A stretch of DNA of 64,000 bases from Myxococcus eversor (GTDB lineage Bacteria; Myxococcota; Myxococcia; Myxococcales; Myxococcaceae): positions 186,001 to 250,000 of the forward strand of contig NZ_JAAIXY010000008.1 in NCBI RefSeq assembly GCF_010894455.1, written 5' to 3'. The notes under the pieces are model-generated. The model was not told the DNA's origin and did not search any database. It saw only the letters and a list, made by a program, of their open reading frames with translations. The translations under genes were made by a program, and so were the position numbers. Every line of letters starts with the position of its first letter. Positions within the stretch are counted from its first letter, which is position 1. Of the stretch, positions 1-8,805 are shown one piece after another.

Positions 1-2401
1 CGGGAAGCGGGTTGGCCGTGAAGAAGTTCGTGGACGCTGCGACCAGATAACCACCCGCGGGGAGTGACGTCACCGCGGTACCACTTGCATCGGTCACGGT
101 GCTCAGGGCCGCCTTGAGGTACTCGCGACGCGGCGTCGCAGTCGAATCACCGTTGACGAGAACCAGGACGAGGTCACTCAGGTCCGCGGCCGCGTCGCCA
201 CGGTTGTAGATCTCGATGAACTCCGCGTTGTCGGTGCCAATGTTGTCGTAGTCCACCTCGTTGATGACGAGCGAAGCGCCCTGGGGCGGAGGCGTGAAGC
301 CGTTGAAGTTCGCGCTGTTGTTCGCGGGATTGACCGGCTTGCCACCCAGGTCGGTGACCTCGCCGGAGACGGTGGCCGTATAGGCCGTACCCGCGGTCTG
401 CTCACTCGTCGTGAGGGTCACCAGCACGCCGTCAACCGCGACGCCCGAGATGGTCAGGTTGGCGATGGTGAAGTCCGAGGCCTGCGCCGAAGCCGCATCA
501 ATCTTGCGGTCGAACGTGAGCCGAGCCTCCGTAGCGGACACGGCGGTTGCCGTGAGCAGCTTGGGCGCCGGGCAATCGAGCGTGATGTCCGAAGCGGAGG
601 TGACCGACGGCTGCGGAGTGGTGCCAAACCGCCACATGGGGCCCGTGAAATTGAACTGGCAGCCCTGGGCGGCGTCGAGCGCCTGGGAGATCGCCGACGG
701 GAAGCGCAGGCGGATGGCGTTGGTGGCGGGCATGCCGACCGTCGTGATGGCGAAGCCCGTGAACCCCGTACCCAACGAGCCTCCAACACCGAGGGTTCCA
801 GAGAGAGTGACGAGCTCATACTCGTAGGTGTCCAGCGCGGTGATGAGGTCCTCCGCGGCGGAGCGGTCCACGGCGAGCGAGTTGACCGAGTGGCCCTGGC
901 TGATGCGGGTCAGGCCCGTGACGGTCTTGGCGAGGTCCTGCTGACTGACAAGCTCCTTCAGCGCGACCGTCAGGCTGACGCGGTCACCCACAGCCACCTG
1001 GCCCAGGGCCGTGGCGTCGGAGACGAACATGGCGGGGCCATTGGGCTCCGCCTGGAGGAAGAACCCGACGGGCTCGGAGGCAGCCTGGCCCTGCACGGCG
1101 GGCTTCAGGGCCGTGACGTAGGCACCCTCGACAGGCAGGTTGGTCGCGTCATTGGCGGCGGCCAGGAAGGCGGTGATCTGCGCGCTGGTCTCAGCCGCGG
1201 TGGGGCCGGGGGCCGTCTCGCAGGCGTGGGTGGTCGTGTTGCAGACCTGGCCCGCCGAGCAGTTCGCGTTCGTCAGGCACTGCACGCACTCCGTGCGGTT
1301 GTTGCAGACCGCCTTCGCGGGGTCCACACCCGCGCACTGCGCGTCGGTGACGCAGACCTCGCACTGACCCCGGCCGTTGTTGCCCGTCAGGTCGCAGAAG
1401 TCGCGCTCGCTGCCCGCCACTCCGGCGCACTGGCCATTGTCCGTGCAGCCGCACAGGAAGTTGGCGTTGCAGGCCGGCTTGGTCGCATCGCAGTGGGTGG
1501 TGTCGCCCGGGGTGCACTCGACGCACGTCGTCGGCGTGGTGTCCGTGCGGCAGACCGGCGTCTCGGGAGCGCACGACGCGTTGTCCGCGCAGCCCTCGCA
1601 GGCGGTGCCCGTGGCGTTGCACGTCTGCTCACCCTGGCAACCCTCGGTGGCGTTGCAGACCTTGCACTCGCCAGCGCCGTTGTTGGCCGCCGTGTCGCAG
1701 ATGTTGGTGGGCGAGGAGCAGCCCAGGTCGGGGCTCGTCAGCGAGTCGACGCAGACCTTGCAGGCGCCAGCGCCGCTGTTGGCCGTCGTGTCGCAGAGGG
1801 GGGCCGTGGCGGAGCAACCCAGGTCCTGCCCATTGCCCGTGGCGGAATCCGTGCACGCCTTGCAGACGCCCACGCCGTTGTTGGCGGCGGCGTCGCAGAC
1901 CGGCGTCGTGGCGGAGCAGCCCAGGTCCTGCCCGTTGCCCGTGGCGGAGTCGCGGCACGCGGTGCACACGCCCTTGCCGCCAGCACCGGCGGTATCGCAG
2001 ACAGGCGCGACGGAGGAGCAGCCCTCATCCGTGCCCGCGCCCGTGGCGGAGTCGCGGCAGGTCTTGCACACGCCCGCGCCGGAGCTGACATCGCACAGCT
2101 CGCCCGCGGCGCACGCCGGGTTGCACGTTACGCCTGCGTCCGGAGTGCCGGAGTCTGGAGTGCCCGAGTCCGGCGTACCTGAATCCGGCGTACCCGAATC
2201 TGGAGTGCCCGAGTCAGGCGTCGGAATGTTGATGGTGACCTGCTCGCAGGTCCCGTCATTACAGGTCCACTCCTTGCCCTGATCTGGCTGGCCATTGTCG
2301 GCGCGACAGTCGAACTGGTCGACGCACTCATCTCCACAGCCCGTGCCCAGCGTGACGAGCACGGCGGTCATGAGCGCTGCAAGCCAATTTCGCTTCTGCA
2401 T
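1..2401 (-). CDS. Cys-repeat lipoprotein with C-terminal lamin-tail domain (3' end outside window)
   Basis: Exported surface protein of about 800 residues within the window, with no stop before the left edge. The N-terminus is a signal peptide with a lipobox-like end (VTLGTGC). After it come a PDSGT-repeat linker (about residues 60-90), then roughly five Cys-rich units of about 39 residues (CxxC plus CDTA..G.C patterns, about residues 95-260), a bacterial Ig-like part, and near the edge a lamin-tail (LTD) signature (LVINEVDYDN, then AEFIEIYNRG). Lamin-tail domains occur in secreted nucleases and surface proteins; the part carrying any catalytic domain would lie outside the window. The ATG at 2401 is preceded by GGAGGGG 4-8 bases upstream. 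The PDSGT linker is probably a cell-wall or periplasm spacer. The exact function is unknown. Confidence 0.85.
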   Translation of the reverse strand, partial: MQKRNWLAALMTAVLVTLGTGCGDECVDQFDCRADNGQPDQGKEWTCNDGTCEQVTINIPTPDSGTPDSGTPDSGTPDSGTPDSGTPDAGVTCNPACAAGELCDVSSGAGVCKTCRDSATGAGTDEGCSSVAPVCDTAGAGGKGVCTACRDSATGNGQDLGCSATTPVCDAAANNGVGVCKACTDSATGNGQDLGCSATAPLCDTTANSGAGACKVCVDSLTSPDLGCSSPTNICDTAANNGAGECKVCNATEGCQGEQTCNATGTACEGCADNASCAPETPVCRTDTTPTTCVECTPGDTTHCDATKPACNANFLCGCTDNGQCAGVAGSERDFCDLTGNNGRGQCEVCVTDAQCAGVDPAKAVCNNRTECVQCLTNANCSAGQVCNTTTHACETAPGPTAAETSAQITAFLAAANDATNLPVEGAYVTALKPAVQGQAASEPVGFFLQAEPNGPAMFVSDATALGQVAVGDRVSLTVALKELVSQQDLAKTVTGLTRISQGHSVNSLAVDRSAAEDLITALDTYEYELVTLSGTLGVGGSLGTGFTGFAITTVGMPATNAIRLRFPSAISQALDAAQGCQFNFTGPMWRFGTTPQPSVTSASDITLDCPAPKLLTATAVSATEARLTFDRKIDAASAQASDFTIANLTISGVAVDGVLVTLTTSEQTAGTAYTATVSGEVTDLGGKPVNPANNSANFNGFTPPPQGASLVINEVDYDNIGTDNAEFIEIYNRGDAAADLSDLVLVLVNGDSTATPRREYLKAALSTVTDASGTAVTSLPAGGYLVAASTNFFTANPLP
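2131..2220 (-). repeat. 15-bp tandem repeats encoding PDSGT linker
   Basis: Five adjacent 15-base units (2141-2155, 2156-2170, 2171-2185, 2186-2200, 2201-2215) with partial flanking copies encode PDSGT repeats between the lipobox and the Cys-rich repeats. The units differ at synonymous positions, which suggests selection on the protein rather than very recent slippage. Pro/Asp/Ser/Thr linkers like this are common just after the lipobox of myxobacterial lipoproteins. Confidence 0.85.
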
Positions 2402-2524
2402 GCGGTCCCCTCCAGGGATGCAGGTAGTAACTCGCCCCCCTTACACCTGAACCTGGAGAGGGTCCATTGCGGGGCCCCCGTGACACCGCCATGTCACGCA
2501 AGAATCCCTTGAAATGTCAGGTTT

Positions 2525-3943
2525 TCACGGAGTCTTGCGGGACGCCTGGGGTCGTGGACCCGCATACAAGTCGATGACCTGTGAAATCGCGTCCTGACAC
2601 ACCGCGCAGAAGGGCACGCGGTCCCGTGAGAACATCACGCAGTCGAGCTGGGGTCTGTAATACCCCCGGGCCTCGTAGTTGGCTCCTTCGAAGGCCCCGA
2701 CCTTGTTCGAGTACTTCTGCGAGGAGAGGAACTTCTCCTCCCAGTCGCGCTGCGCCACGAACAGGGAGTCCATCTCGGACTCCGGCTTGCGCTGGGCACG
2801 CACCTGACGGCGGCGCTTCTGCACGTCATTGGAGTGTGTCTCATAGGCCTCCTTGCTCCATGGCGTGGGCAGGGGCGTGCCGGGTGTCATCAGGTGCTTC
2901 CACTTGAGCTGCTCCGGGTCCTTGAGCGCGGTGACGTTCTTCTCCCAGGGCTCCAGCCGGTCCGCGTTCGGCACGTAGACGGACTCGGAGGTGTAGTACT
3001 CGTCGGCGAGGCCGGCGAAGTGATGGCCGAACTCGTGGACGAAGACATAGGGCGCCCACAGGCTGTCGGCCGCCACGGTGCCGTAGAGGCCGAGGATGCC
3101 TCCGCCTCCGTAGGTGTTGCCGTTGGACAGGATTTCGACGAACTCGTAGGGCGCGAAGGCGGACAGCTCGCGGAAGGCCTTGTTGTCGAAGGTCAGGATG
3201 TAGCGCTCGCTGCCGAAGGCGTCATAGGTGGTGCCCACGGGCGACCGTCGGTGGACGCCGGTGGACGGCCTGGAGATTCCGGACTGCGCGGCGGCAGGCA
3301 TCAAGCCCCAGACATTGAAGTCTGTCTTCCGTTCCTTGAAGGGAGAGAAGGTGAAGAGGATGTCCACCATACGCTTGGCGTCCTTCTCGAACTTGGGGCG
3401 CTCCGCTTCGGTGTAGCCGTCGCCGAGGATGAGCAGGTCCACCTTCTGTTCGGGTGGCCCGTTCTCCATCAGCTTCAGCAGTGGGCCCGGAGCGGGCGGC
3501 GAGGACGGGTCCACGAACATGTCCTTCGGGTCCACGATGAGTGACCACACCTCGCGGAAGGCGTTCTGCGCGTCGCGCTTCTTGAGGAGCACCTGGACGG
3601 GGCGCTCGGGCGTGGGGAAGCGAAGCGACTCGTGGAAGGTGCGGTGCTGGCTCTTCGCCTCGGTGGTGAGCTCCCACTCTCCGTAGATGGAGGCGAAGCC
3701 CCGGGAGAAGAGGACCTGGTTCGTGTCCCGGTCCCTCACCTCGAAGAGGTACTTGCCGAGGTTGGTGTCGTCGACCGCGCGTGCCGCATGGCCCGGCCAG
3801 GGCAGCGGCTCGAGGACCACCTTGTCGAGGCTGAAGCGTTCCTCGGTGGCATTGCCGGTATGGAAGTAATCCACCCGGAGGGTGCGAGGGGCCGCGGCGG
3901 AAGCGCTCGTGGCCAGGAGCAAGGCAAGAAGGGCACGCGTCAT
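2525..3943 (-). CDS. Secreted M64-family metallopeptidase (IgA peptidase M64)
   Basis: Predicted zinc metallopeptidase of 472 residues. It has a signal peptide (MTRALLALLLATSASAAA), an N-terminal beta-sandwich region with a FHTG..ERFS motif, then the M64 catalytic part. The zinc site HEFGHHFAGLADEYY (HExxH with the family-typical GLADEY extension) lies at about residues 306-320. LLILGDGYTEAE and GGILGLYGT are further family-like segments, and a C-terminal CVMFSRD...FCAVC pair of cysteines may form a disulfide. M64 enzymes are secreted endopeptidases, so this is probably an outer-surface or predation-related protease. An ATG at 3943 puts the signal peptide at the start; a GTG three codons upstream is also open. 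It sits between the PEGA and lamin-tail genes on the same strand. Confidence 0.9.
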   Translation of the reverse strand: MTRALLALLLATSASAAAPRTLRVDYFHTGNATEERFSLDKVVLEPLPWPGHAARAVDDTNLGKYLFEVRDRDTNQVLFSRGFASIYGEWELTTEAKSQHRTFHESLRFPTPERPVQVLLKKRDAQNAFREVWSLIVDPKDMFVDPSSPPAPGPLLKLMENGPPEQKVDLLILGDGYTEAERPKFEKDAKRMVDILFTFSPFKERKTDFNVWGLMPAAAQSGISRPSTGVHRRSPVGTTYDAFGSERYILTFDNKAFRELSAFAPYEFVEILSNGNTYGGGGILGLYGTVAADSLWAPYVFVHEFGHHFAGLADEYYTSESVYVPNADRLEPWEKNVTALKDPEQLKWKHLMTPGTPLPTPWSKEAYETHSNDVQKRRRQVRAQRKPESEMDSLFVAQRDWEEKFLSSQKYSNKVGAFEGANYEARGYYRPQLDCVMFSRDRVPFCAVCQDAISQVIDLYAGPRPQASRKTP

Positions 3944-4011
3944 GCGCGGCACTCTATGCGGCGGCGAGGGTATCGGCGCGAATGGAGAGCGATTCCTGGG
4001 AGGTCTGGAAG

Positions 4012-5538
4012 TCAGAAGGTGCCGGAGAGGCTGGCCGAGAACTCCTCGCCATTCGTGGCGACACCCACCGAGACAGGCGGCGGTGCTTGGGGTGTGGGCG
4101 ACAGGAGGAAGAGCACGGCCCCCGCCGCGACCGCGGCGCCGCCTCCGGCGAGCAGTCCGGTGAGGACGTTGCTCTTCTGGACCAGGGAGTTGCGAAGCCG
4201 CAGCGCCTCCTGGTCCGTGGAGAGGATTCGGCCGTTTTCGAGCCGCTTCTCCAGGTCATCGACGTTCTTCTGGGCGAGGAACCTCACCACACCTGCCCCG
4301 CCCAGTGCAGCCACGCCGGTGCCGAGCAGGACATAGGACGCCACACGCAGTGCCGGTGTGGGTCGGTCCGCGGTGTCCGCGATGCCGTCCGAGAGAAGGT
4401 CCGGAGCGCTGATGTCCATGCTGCCTCCGTGTTGGGCACCAAGCTTGTCCGAGGTCACAGCCTGCTCCCAGGGAGCACGCCCATTGGCATTCATCACCAC
4501 GAGGTTGGAAGGAGATCGACCCGTGGTCACGAAGTCCACCAGGGCGGAGAGTGCTTCCGCTGGGGCATCCAAGCCCTGTGTCTTGAAACCGCCTTCTCGA
4601 AGCTTCTGGCCGCCCTCGACATTGAGCACCGTGGCGGCGAACCACTTGGGGCCACTGCTGGGGCGCTCCAGGCGCACGACGATGACCTCTTCGACACCGA
4701 GCGTGCCGCCCAGCCGGACGGCGTGACTGAGGGTCTGCTCCATGCTGGCCTCGGGCACGGAGAGGCAGGGGAACGGCGTGGCGGAGACGGAGCCCTCATA
4801 AGCGAGGTCCACGAGCAGCGGTGTGTCAGCGCCCTGCGCCTGAATCTGTCGAGGGAAGCTGATGGCTTCGCTCTTCACCAGGGTGAGGTCATAGCTGCCC
4901 GCCAGCACGTCAATCGTCAGGGGCGTCTGGCCCATCTTGATTCCGTCGAGATATACGTCCGAGGTGGGCAACGTGGACTTCACCGAGAGCTTCACTTTGC
5001 GAGTGAGGTTCAGCTCCCGCCGCAGCTTGTCGAACCCCTGGCGCACCGAGGGCGCGAAGTAGTCCGGGTCGAGCTCGTAGGCGGGCTGGAGCCGCAACAC
5101 GCTCCGGAACGCGGTGTCGCTCTCCTTTTGTTTGCCCATGGCCCGATAGTTCAGGCCGTGCAGGAGTTGGGCGTTCACGAAGAGCTTCCAGCGCGCATCG
5201 CCCACGGGCAGTCGATTGATTTGCTGGAGGGCTTCGTCGATGGCCACGGCGGCTTTGCCGTTCCGGCTCTCGTAGAAGTGGTCCTGAGCGGAGTCGAGTT
5301 GTCGCTGGAGGTCTTCGTAGCTCTTGGTGGGTTGCGGAAAGAGCCGCTCGCTGAACCCGGACGCGCTCAGGACATCCTGCTCCGGGCGGGAGACGAGGGC
5401 ACTGAGGAACGCGTTGGCCTGGCTGCCCAGCTCCGCGTCCTTGCAGTCTCCACTCGCGACGACCAGACGGCGAGGTGCTGCGAGCCCGAGTGTCGGAAGG
5501 GTCGCGAGGAGGAGAATAACGATTCGAAAATCTGTCAT
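4012..5538 (-). CDS. PEGA-domain exported protein
   Basis: Protein of 508 residues with a cleavable signal peptide (MTDFRIVILLLATLPTLGLAA). The first ~150 residues are helical and TPR-like (LHGLNYRAMGKQKESDTAFR). Next is a PEGA domain around residues 170-240 (LPTSDVYLDGIKMGQTPLTI, the typical 'decorated hairpin'). The C-terminus has two hydrophobic stretches (VASYVLLGTGVAALGGAGVV and VLTGLLAGGGAAVAAGAVLF) separated by a short coiled region. This architecture is frequent in myxobacterial periplasmic or envelope-anchored proteins of unknown function. The ATG at 5538 is preferred because the signal peptide begins there; a longer frame from 5577 lacks a ribosome site. The M64 peptidase follows about 70 bases downstream on the same strand. 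Confidence 0.75.
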   Translation of the reverse strand: MTDFRIVILLLATLPTLGLAAPRRLVVASGDCKDAELGSQANAFLSALVSRPEQDVLSASGFSERLFPQPTKSYEDLQRQLDSAQDHFYESRNGKAAVAIDEALQQINRLPVGDARWKLFVNAQLLHGLNYRAMGKQKESDTAFRSVLRLQPAYELDPDYFAPSVRQGFDKLRRELNLTRKVKLSVKSTLPTSDVYLDGIKMGQTPLTIDVLAGSYDLTLVKSEAISFPRQIQAQGADTPLLVDLAYEGSVSATPFPCLSVPEASMEQTLSHAVRLGGTLGVEEVIVVRLERPSSGPKWFAATVLNVEGGQKLREGGFKTQGLDAPAEALSALVDFVTTGRSPSNLVVMNANGRAPWEQAVTSDKLGAQHGGSMDISAPDLLSDGIADTADRPTPALRVASYVLLGTGVAALGGAGVVRFLAQKNVDDLEKRLENGRILSTDQEALRLRNSLVQKSNVLTGLLAGGGAAVAAGAVLFLLSPTPQAPPPVSVGVATNGEEFSASLSGTF

Positions 5539-5610
5539 CGGAGTGGTTCCGTGAAGTGTGCCGACCGCGGGCTCCACAAGAGTGGAAGGGAGCGAGGGAA
5601 CATTTGAACG

Positions 5611-7398
5611 CTAGCGATTGAGCCGGCGTACCCTCATTCGATATTCGGAGAGGAGGAGTTGTCGCCAGGACAGCACGAGTTCTCCAGTGCTCGTTTGTTG
5701 AAGCGTGTGCTGGTTGGTGAATACCCGGCCCTCGACTTTGAACGAGGCGTCTTCAAGTGACTCCCAATTCAGTCCCGTCCAGCGGCTGGTTCGCAAACGA
5801 CTGTCCGTGGAGGTGACCGTGCTTGTCCACGCGATGAATGGGGTGCCGGTAGAATCCGTTTCAAGCGCGGGTCCCGTCGTCGTGATGGTTCCTGCGGGTG
5901 GAAGCTGGGGTGACCCCAGCAGGGCCCAGTACGAATCAAACCAGTTTTCAGTGGCGACGCAGTCGTTTCCACTGCCGGTGTCAGCGAGCCATGTGAGGAT
6001 GGGTTGGTCCGTGGGGCCTAAGGCCAGGGATACGTAGGGGTCATTGATTCGAATATTGTGGTCCTCGGCGTCGAGAACCGTCCAGGTATTGTCGACGAAC
6101 TGGCTGACGTGGACGGCATGCTCAGGAGAGCCGGCGGCCACCCATGCGATGGTGGGGACCTTGCTGCGTGTGTATTTCAAGACCGGGTTCGTGGAGTAGT
6201 TCGATGTGCCCCGTGCGTCGAAGCAGTTTCCGAGAGGACGCCAATTGCTTGTAACCCACTCCGCGGCGCAAACAGTGGTTGTCTCAATGACATCCGATTC
6301 GCTCCAGGCAATGGCGGGTTGACCGGAGGGGGCCCATTCGAGATGAGGATGGGCCTTCTGTGGCATCGCAGCATCGACTTCGACACGCGCCCCGAGTGGC
6401 TCCCACTGGGTTCCAGTCCATCTCTTGACCTGCACGGTCGAGGAACTCGAACTGCCAGGCTGGGTCCAGGCAACGATAGGGTTTCCTGCGGAGTCCAGGA
6501 TGAGTGAGCTGTCAAGGAAGACTCCCTGGTTTGAGGATGCGAAGTGGGTCTGGCCGTAGGTCTTCCACTCGCCGTTTTCGTAGCGCTTGACATAGAGCCA
6601 ATGCGAGCCGTTGTCAGACAGGTTCCATATGGCCAGCAGGTTGCCGGTTGCGTCGAAGGCGTGGCTCTTCATCGAGCTGTCACGCGCACTCAGGAGAGCC
6701 CCATCACCAGTGCCCCAAGGAATCCAGAAAGGGATGGTCCAGTCCCAGTCGGCCGACTCGGTGGTCAGGCTGTTCCCCGCGAGATCCACCAGTTGCTCGG
6801 TAAGGACCAACTGAACTGGATGTGACGGCGCATACCCGGCTCCCGGTACCACCGTCAGCGTCTTCCCATCCCCCGACAGTGACACCGTCCGAACCACGTC
6901 CACCCCGCCCACGGTGAGTCGCACGGAGGCGCTCGTCATGGTGTCCACCTTCATCGGCTCGGAGAACACGGCCTGGATGGGGCTCTTCACCCACACATCC
7001 TGCGCCCCCGGCTCCGGCGCCCGTGACACCACCTGCGGCGCCGTGCGGTCCACCACCACCACGCGCTCCTCCCCCGAGAACACCGTCTCCCCGAACACCA
7101 CCCGCGCCCTCAACCGGTGCTCCCCCTCCGTCTCCCCCGTCGTGTCCCACGCATAGGTGTACGGCGACTCCAGCACCGCCAGCACCTCCCCGTCCCGGAG
7201 CAGCTCCACCCGGTCCGGGCGGTGCCCTGTCACCTCCAGGCCGATGTCCAGGACCCCCTTCGTATAGGCCGTCCCCTCGGGCGTGCGGATGCGCGCCTCG
7301 CCCTGGACGGGAGTGATGTCCGGCACCTCGATACAGGCCGGCGCGGACAGGAGAACGGCAACCACCCAGGGCAACAGGACAGGTCTTGGAGGAATCAT
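5611..7398 (-). CDS. Ig-like (SbsA-type) lipoprotein with repeated AW-motif blades
   Basis: Lipoprotein of 595 residues with lipobox LSAPAC at residues 17-22. An Ig-like fold (RVELLRDGEVLAVLESPYTY) is followed by a Big_5/SbsA Ig-like domain (SRAPEPGAQDVWVKSPIQAV, FSEPM). The C-terminal two thirds carry at least five repeats ending in I(A/V)W motifs (NPIVAWTQPGS, QPAIAWSESD, VPTIAWVAAGS, QPILTWLADTG, TPFIAWTSTV), consistent with a beta-propeller. It probably acts on the outer surface in adhesion or binding; no catalytic residues were recognised. The start ATG at 7398 gives the lipoprotein signal directly, although its ribosome site is weak. Confidence 0.75.
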   Translation of the reverse strand: MIPPRPVLLPWVVAVLLSAPACIEVPDITPVQGEARIRTPEGTAYTKGVLDIGLEVTGHRPDRVELLRDGEVLAVLESPYTYAWDTTGETEGEHRLRARVVFGETVFSGEERVVVVDRTAPQVVSRAPEPGAQDVWVKSPIQAVFSEPMKVDTMTSASVRLTVGGVDVVRTVSLSGDGKTLTVVPGAGYAPSHPVQLVLTEQLVDLAGNSLTTESADWDWTIPFWIPWGTGDGALLSARDSSMKSHAFDATGNLLAIWNLSDNGSHWLYVKRYENGEWKTYGQTHFASSNQGVFLDSSLILDSAGNPIVAWTQPGSSSSSTVQVKRWTGTQWEPLGARVEVDAAMPQKAHPHLEWAPSGQPAIAWSESDVIETTTVCAAEWVTSNWRPLGNCFDARGTSNYSTNPVLKYTRSKVPTIAWVAAGSPEHAVHVSQFVDNTWTVLDAEDHNIRINDPYVSLALGPTDQPILTWLADTGSGNDCVATENWFDSYWALLGSPQLPPAGTITTTGPALETDSTGTPFIAWTSTVTSTDSRLRTSRWTGLNWESLEDASFKVEGRVFTNQHTLQQTSTGELVLSWRQLLLSEYRMRVRRLNR

Positions 7399-7719
7399 CG
7401 CGAGGCGTCAGTGCAGGCCGTGTTCCGTTGCCCACTCGACAGTCTCATGCCCATAACAGCCCTCTCCCGCTTCCTCCAAACCACCCCAACTCCTTGCTTT
7501 CAGGCCCGGACCCACCGGCTCGGAGTCGTTCCACTTCGGGTGGAACCCAGAAGGCTCCGTCCCGGCGCTGGACACCCATCCCGTGCCCCGGAACCGCTCC
7601 GCCGCCCGCTCTCCGGGGGAGCCCCCAGGGGCATGGGTCACAAGCCCACCACCATCCCCATCTTCGGCGAGTCAGCCGTGCCACCCGTGCGCCGGCTCGC
7701 CCCTCGGAGGCCAGGGACC
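7399..7719. other. Intergenic region between divergent Ig-like lipoprotein and SDR genes
   Basis: These 321 bases separate two divergently transcribed genes, so both promoters should lie here. I see no gene or tRNA. The clearest structure is a hairpin at 7528-7546 (arms GTTCCAC and GTGGAAC, loop TTCGG) with no following T-run, so a regulatory or mRNA-leader role is as likely as termination. The SDR ribosome site (GGAGG at 7706-7710) lies at the right end. Confidence 0.5.
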
Positions 7720-8724
7720 ATGAAGCGTGCATGGAAGAACCGCGTCGTCGTCATCACCGGAGCGTCCAGCGGTATCGGCCGTGCCACCGCGCTCGCCCTC
7801 GCCAAGAAGGGCGCCCACCTCGTCCTCGCCGCCCGCCGCGAGGAGCCGCTCGAGGACCTCTCCCGTGAGTGCGTCTCCCTCGGCGTCCGCGCCGTCGCCG
7901 TCCCCACCGATGTCTCGGATTCCGCCTCCGTGCAGGCGCTCGCCCAGGAGGCCGTGCGAGCCTTCGGCCGCTTCGACGCGTGGATCAACAACGCCGGTGT
8001 CTACCTCATGGGCAGTCTGGAGGAGACCCCCGACGACGCCTTCCGCCAGCTCATGGAGACCAACTTCTTCGGCACCGTCAGCGGCACCCGCGCCGCCGTG
8101 ACGCAGTTCCGCCGCCAGGGATACGGCACCCTCGTCAATGTCTCCTCGTCCTTCGGCTCCGTCACCGCGCCCTATGTCAGCGCCTACGTCGCCTCCAAAC
8201 ACGCCGTGAGAGGCTTCACCGCCTCTGTCCGCCAGGAGCTCCTCGATACCGGCATCCACGTGTGCACCGTGATGCCCGCCGCCATCGACACGCCCCTGTG
8301 GCACCACACCGCCAACTACACCGGCTGGCGCGTGCGCCCCGTCGAGCCCGTCTACACCCCCGAGCGCGTCGCCCGCGCCATCCTCCGCGTCCTGCGCCAA
8401 CCCCGCCCCGAAGTCCTCGTAGGCCCCGCCGCCCGCGCCTTCGCCGCCATGCACGGCCTGATGCCTCGCACCTTCGAGCGCACCATGCACGGCGCCACCG
8501 AGGCCCTTCACTTCGAGGACGAACGTCAGGGCGCCACCCCCGGCAGTCTCTTCCACCCCATGTCCGAGGGCACCGCCACGTCCGGCGGCTATCACTCTCG
8601 AAGCAAGCAAGCCCTGCGCCGCCTGCTCTTCGCTGGGGGACTGCTCGCCACGGCCGCACTCTTGAGGCGGAGGGAGGTTCGGGGGCGGCTTGGAGCGCGC
8701 GTCGCCCACGTACTCGGGGTGTGA
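7720..8724 (+). CDS. SDR-family oxidoreductase with C-terminal hydrophobic tail
   Basis: Short-chain dehydrogenase/reductase of 334 residues. The Rossmann NAD(P)-binding motif TGASSGIG is at about residues 13-20, the NNAG motif at about 90, the catalytic Ser in VSSSFG at about 143, and the active-site pair YVASK at about 157-161. The core resembles the DltE/YqjQ-like SDR group. A C-terminal extension (SRSKQALRRLLFAGGLLATA) is hydrophobic and followed by Arg-rich residues, suggesting membrane association. The substrate cannot be told from sequence. The ATG at 7720 follows GGAGG by 9 bases; the frame stays open upstream but has no start with a ribosome site. A strong inverted repeat lies just downstream. 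Confidence 0.9.
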   Translation: MKRAWKNRVVVITGASSGIGRATALALAKKGAHLVLAARREEPLEDLSRECVSLGVRAVAVPTDVSDSASVQALAQEAVRAFGRFDAWINNAGVYLMGSLEETPDDAFRQLMETNFFGTVSGTRAAVTQFRRQGYGTLVNVSSSFGSVTAPYVSAYVASKHAVRGFTASVRQELLDTGIHVCTVMPAAIDTPLWHHTANYTGWRVRPVEPVYTPERVARAILRVLRQPRPEVLVGPAARAFAAMHGLMPRTFERTMHGATEALHFEDERQGATPGSLFHPMSEGTATSGGYHSRSKQALRRLLFAGGLLATAALLRRREVRGRLGARVAHVLGV

Positions 8725-8737
8725 GACGCACATTGTC

Positions 8738-8769
8738 GTCACGGGCCCTATCCATCGCGGGCCCGTGAC
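8738..8769 (+). terminator. Inverted repeat after SDR gene, probable terminator
   Basis: Perfect 11-bp arms (GTCACGGGCCC and GGGCCCGTGAC) around a 10-base loop, starting 13 bases after the SDR stop. There is no T-tract, but such GC-rich stems are usual terminators in high-GC bacteria. It lies in the short space before the next gene, so it could also act as an attenuator for the lipid kinase. Confidence 0.6.
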
Positions 8770-8805
8770 CGGGCCATGACACGGCCCAGGGAAAGTCCCG
8801 CCGCC

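Noticed and set aside
890-2182. 430-codon frame on the plus strand
   Set aside because: Antisense to the Cys-repeat part of the lamin-tail gene; the repeats produce the apparent regularity.
2131-2220. Possible CRISPR-like short repeats
   Set aside because: Units are directly adjacent with no spacers and encode PDSGT in frame.
7528-7546. Terminator between divergent genes
   Set aside because: A hairpin is there, but neither neighbouring gene ends nearby and there is no T-run, so I list it only as an unassigned structure in the gap.
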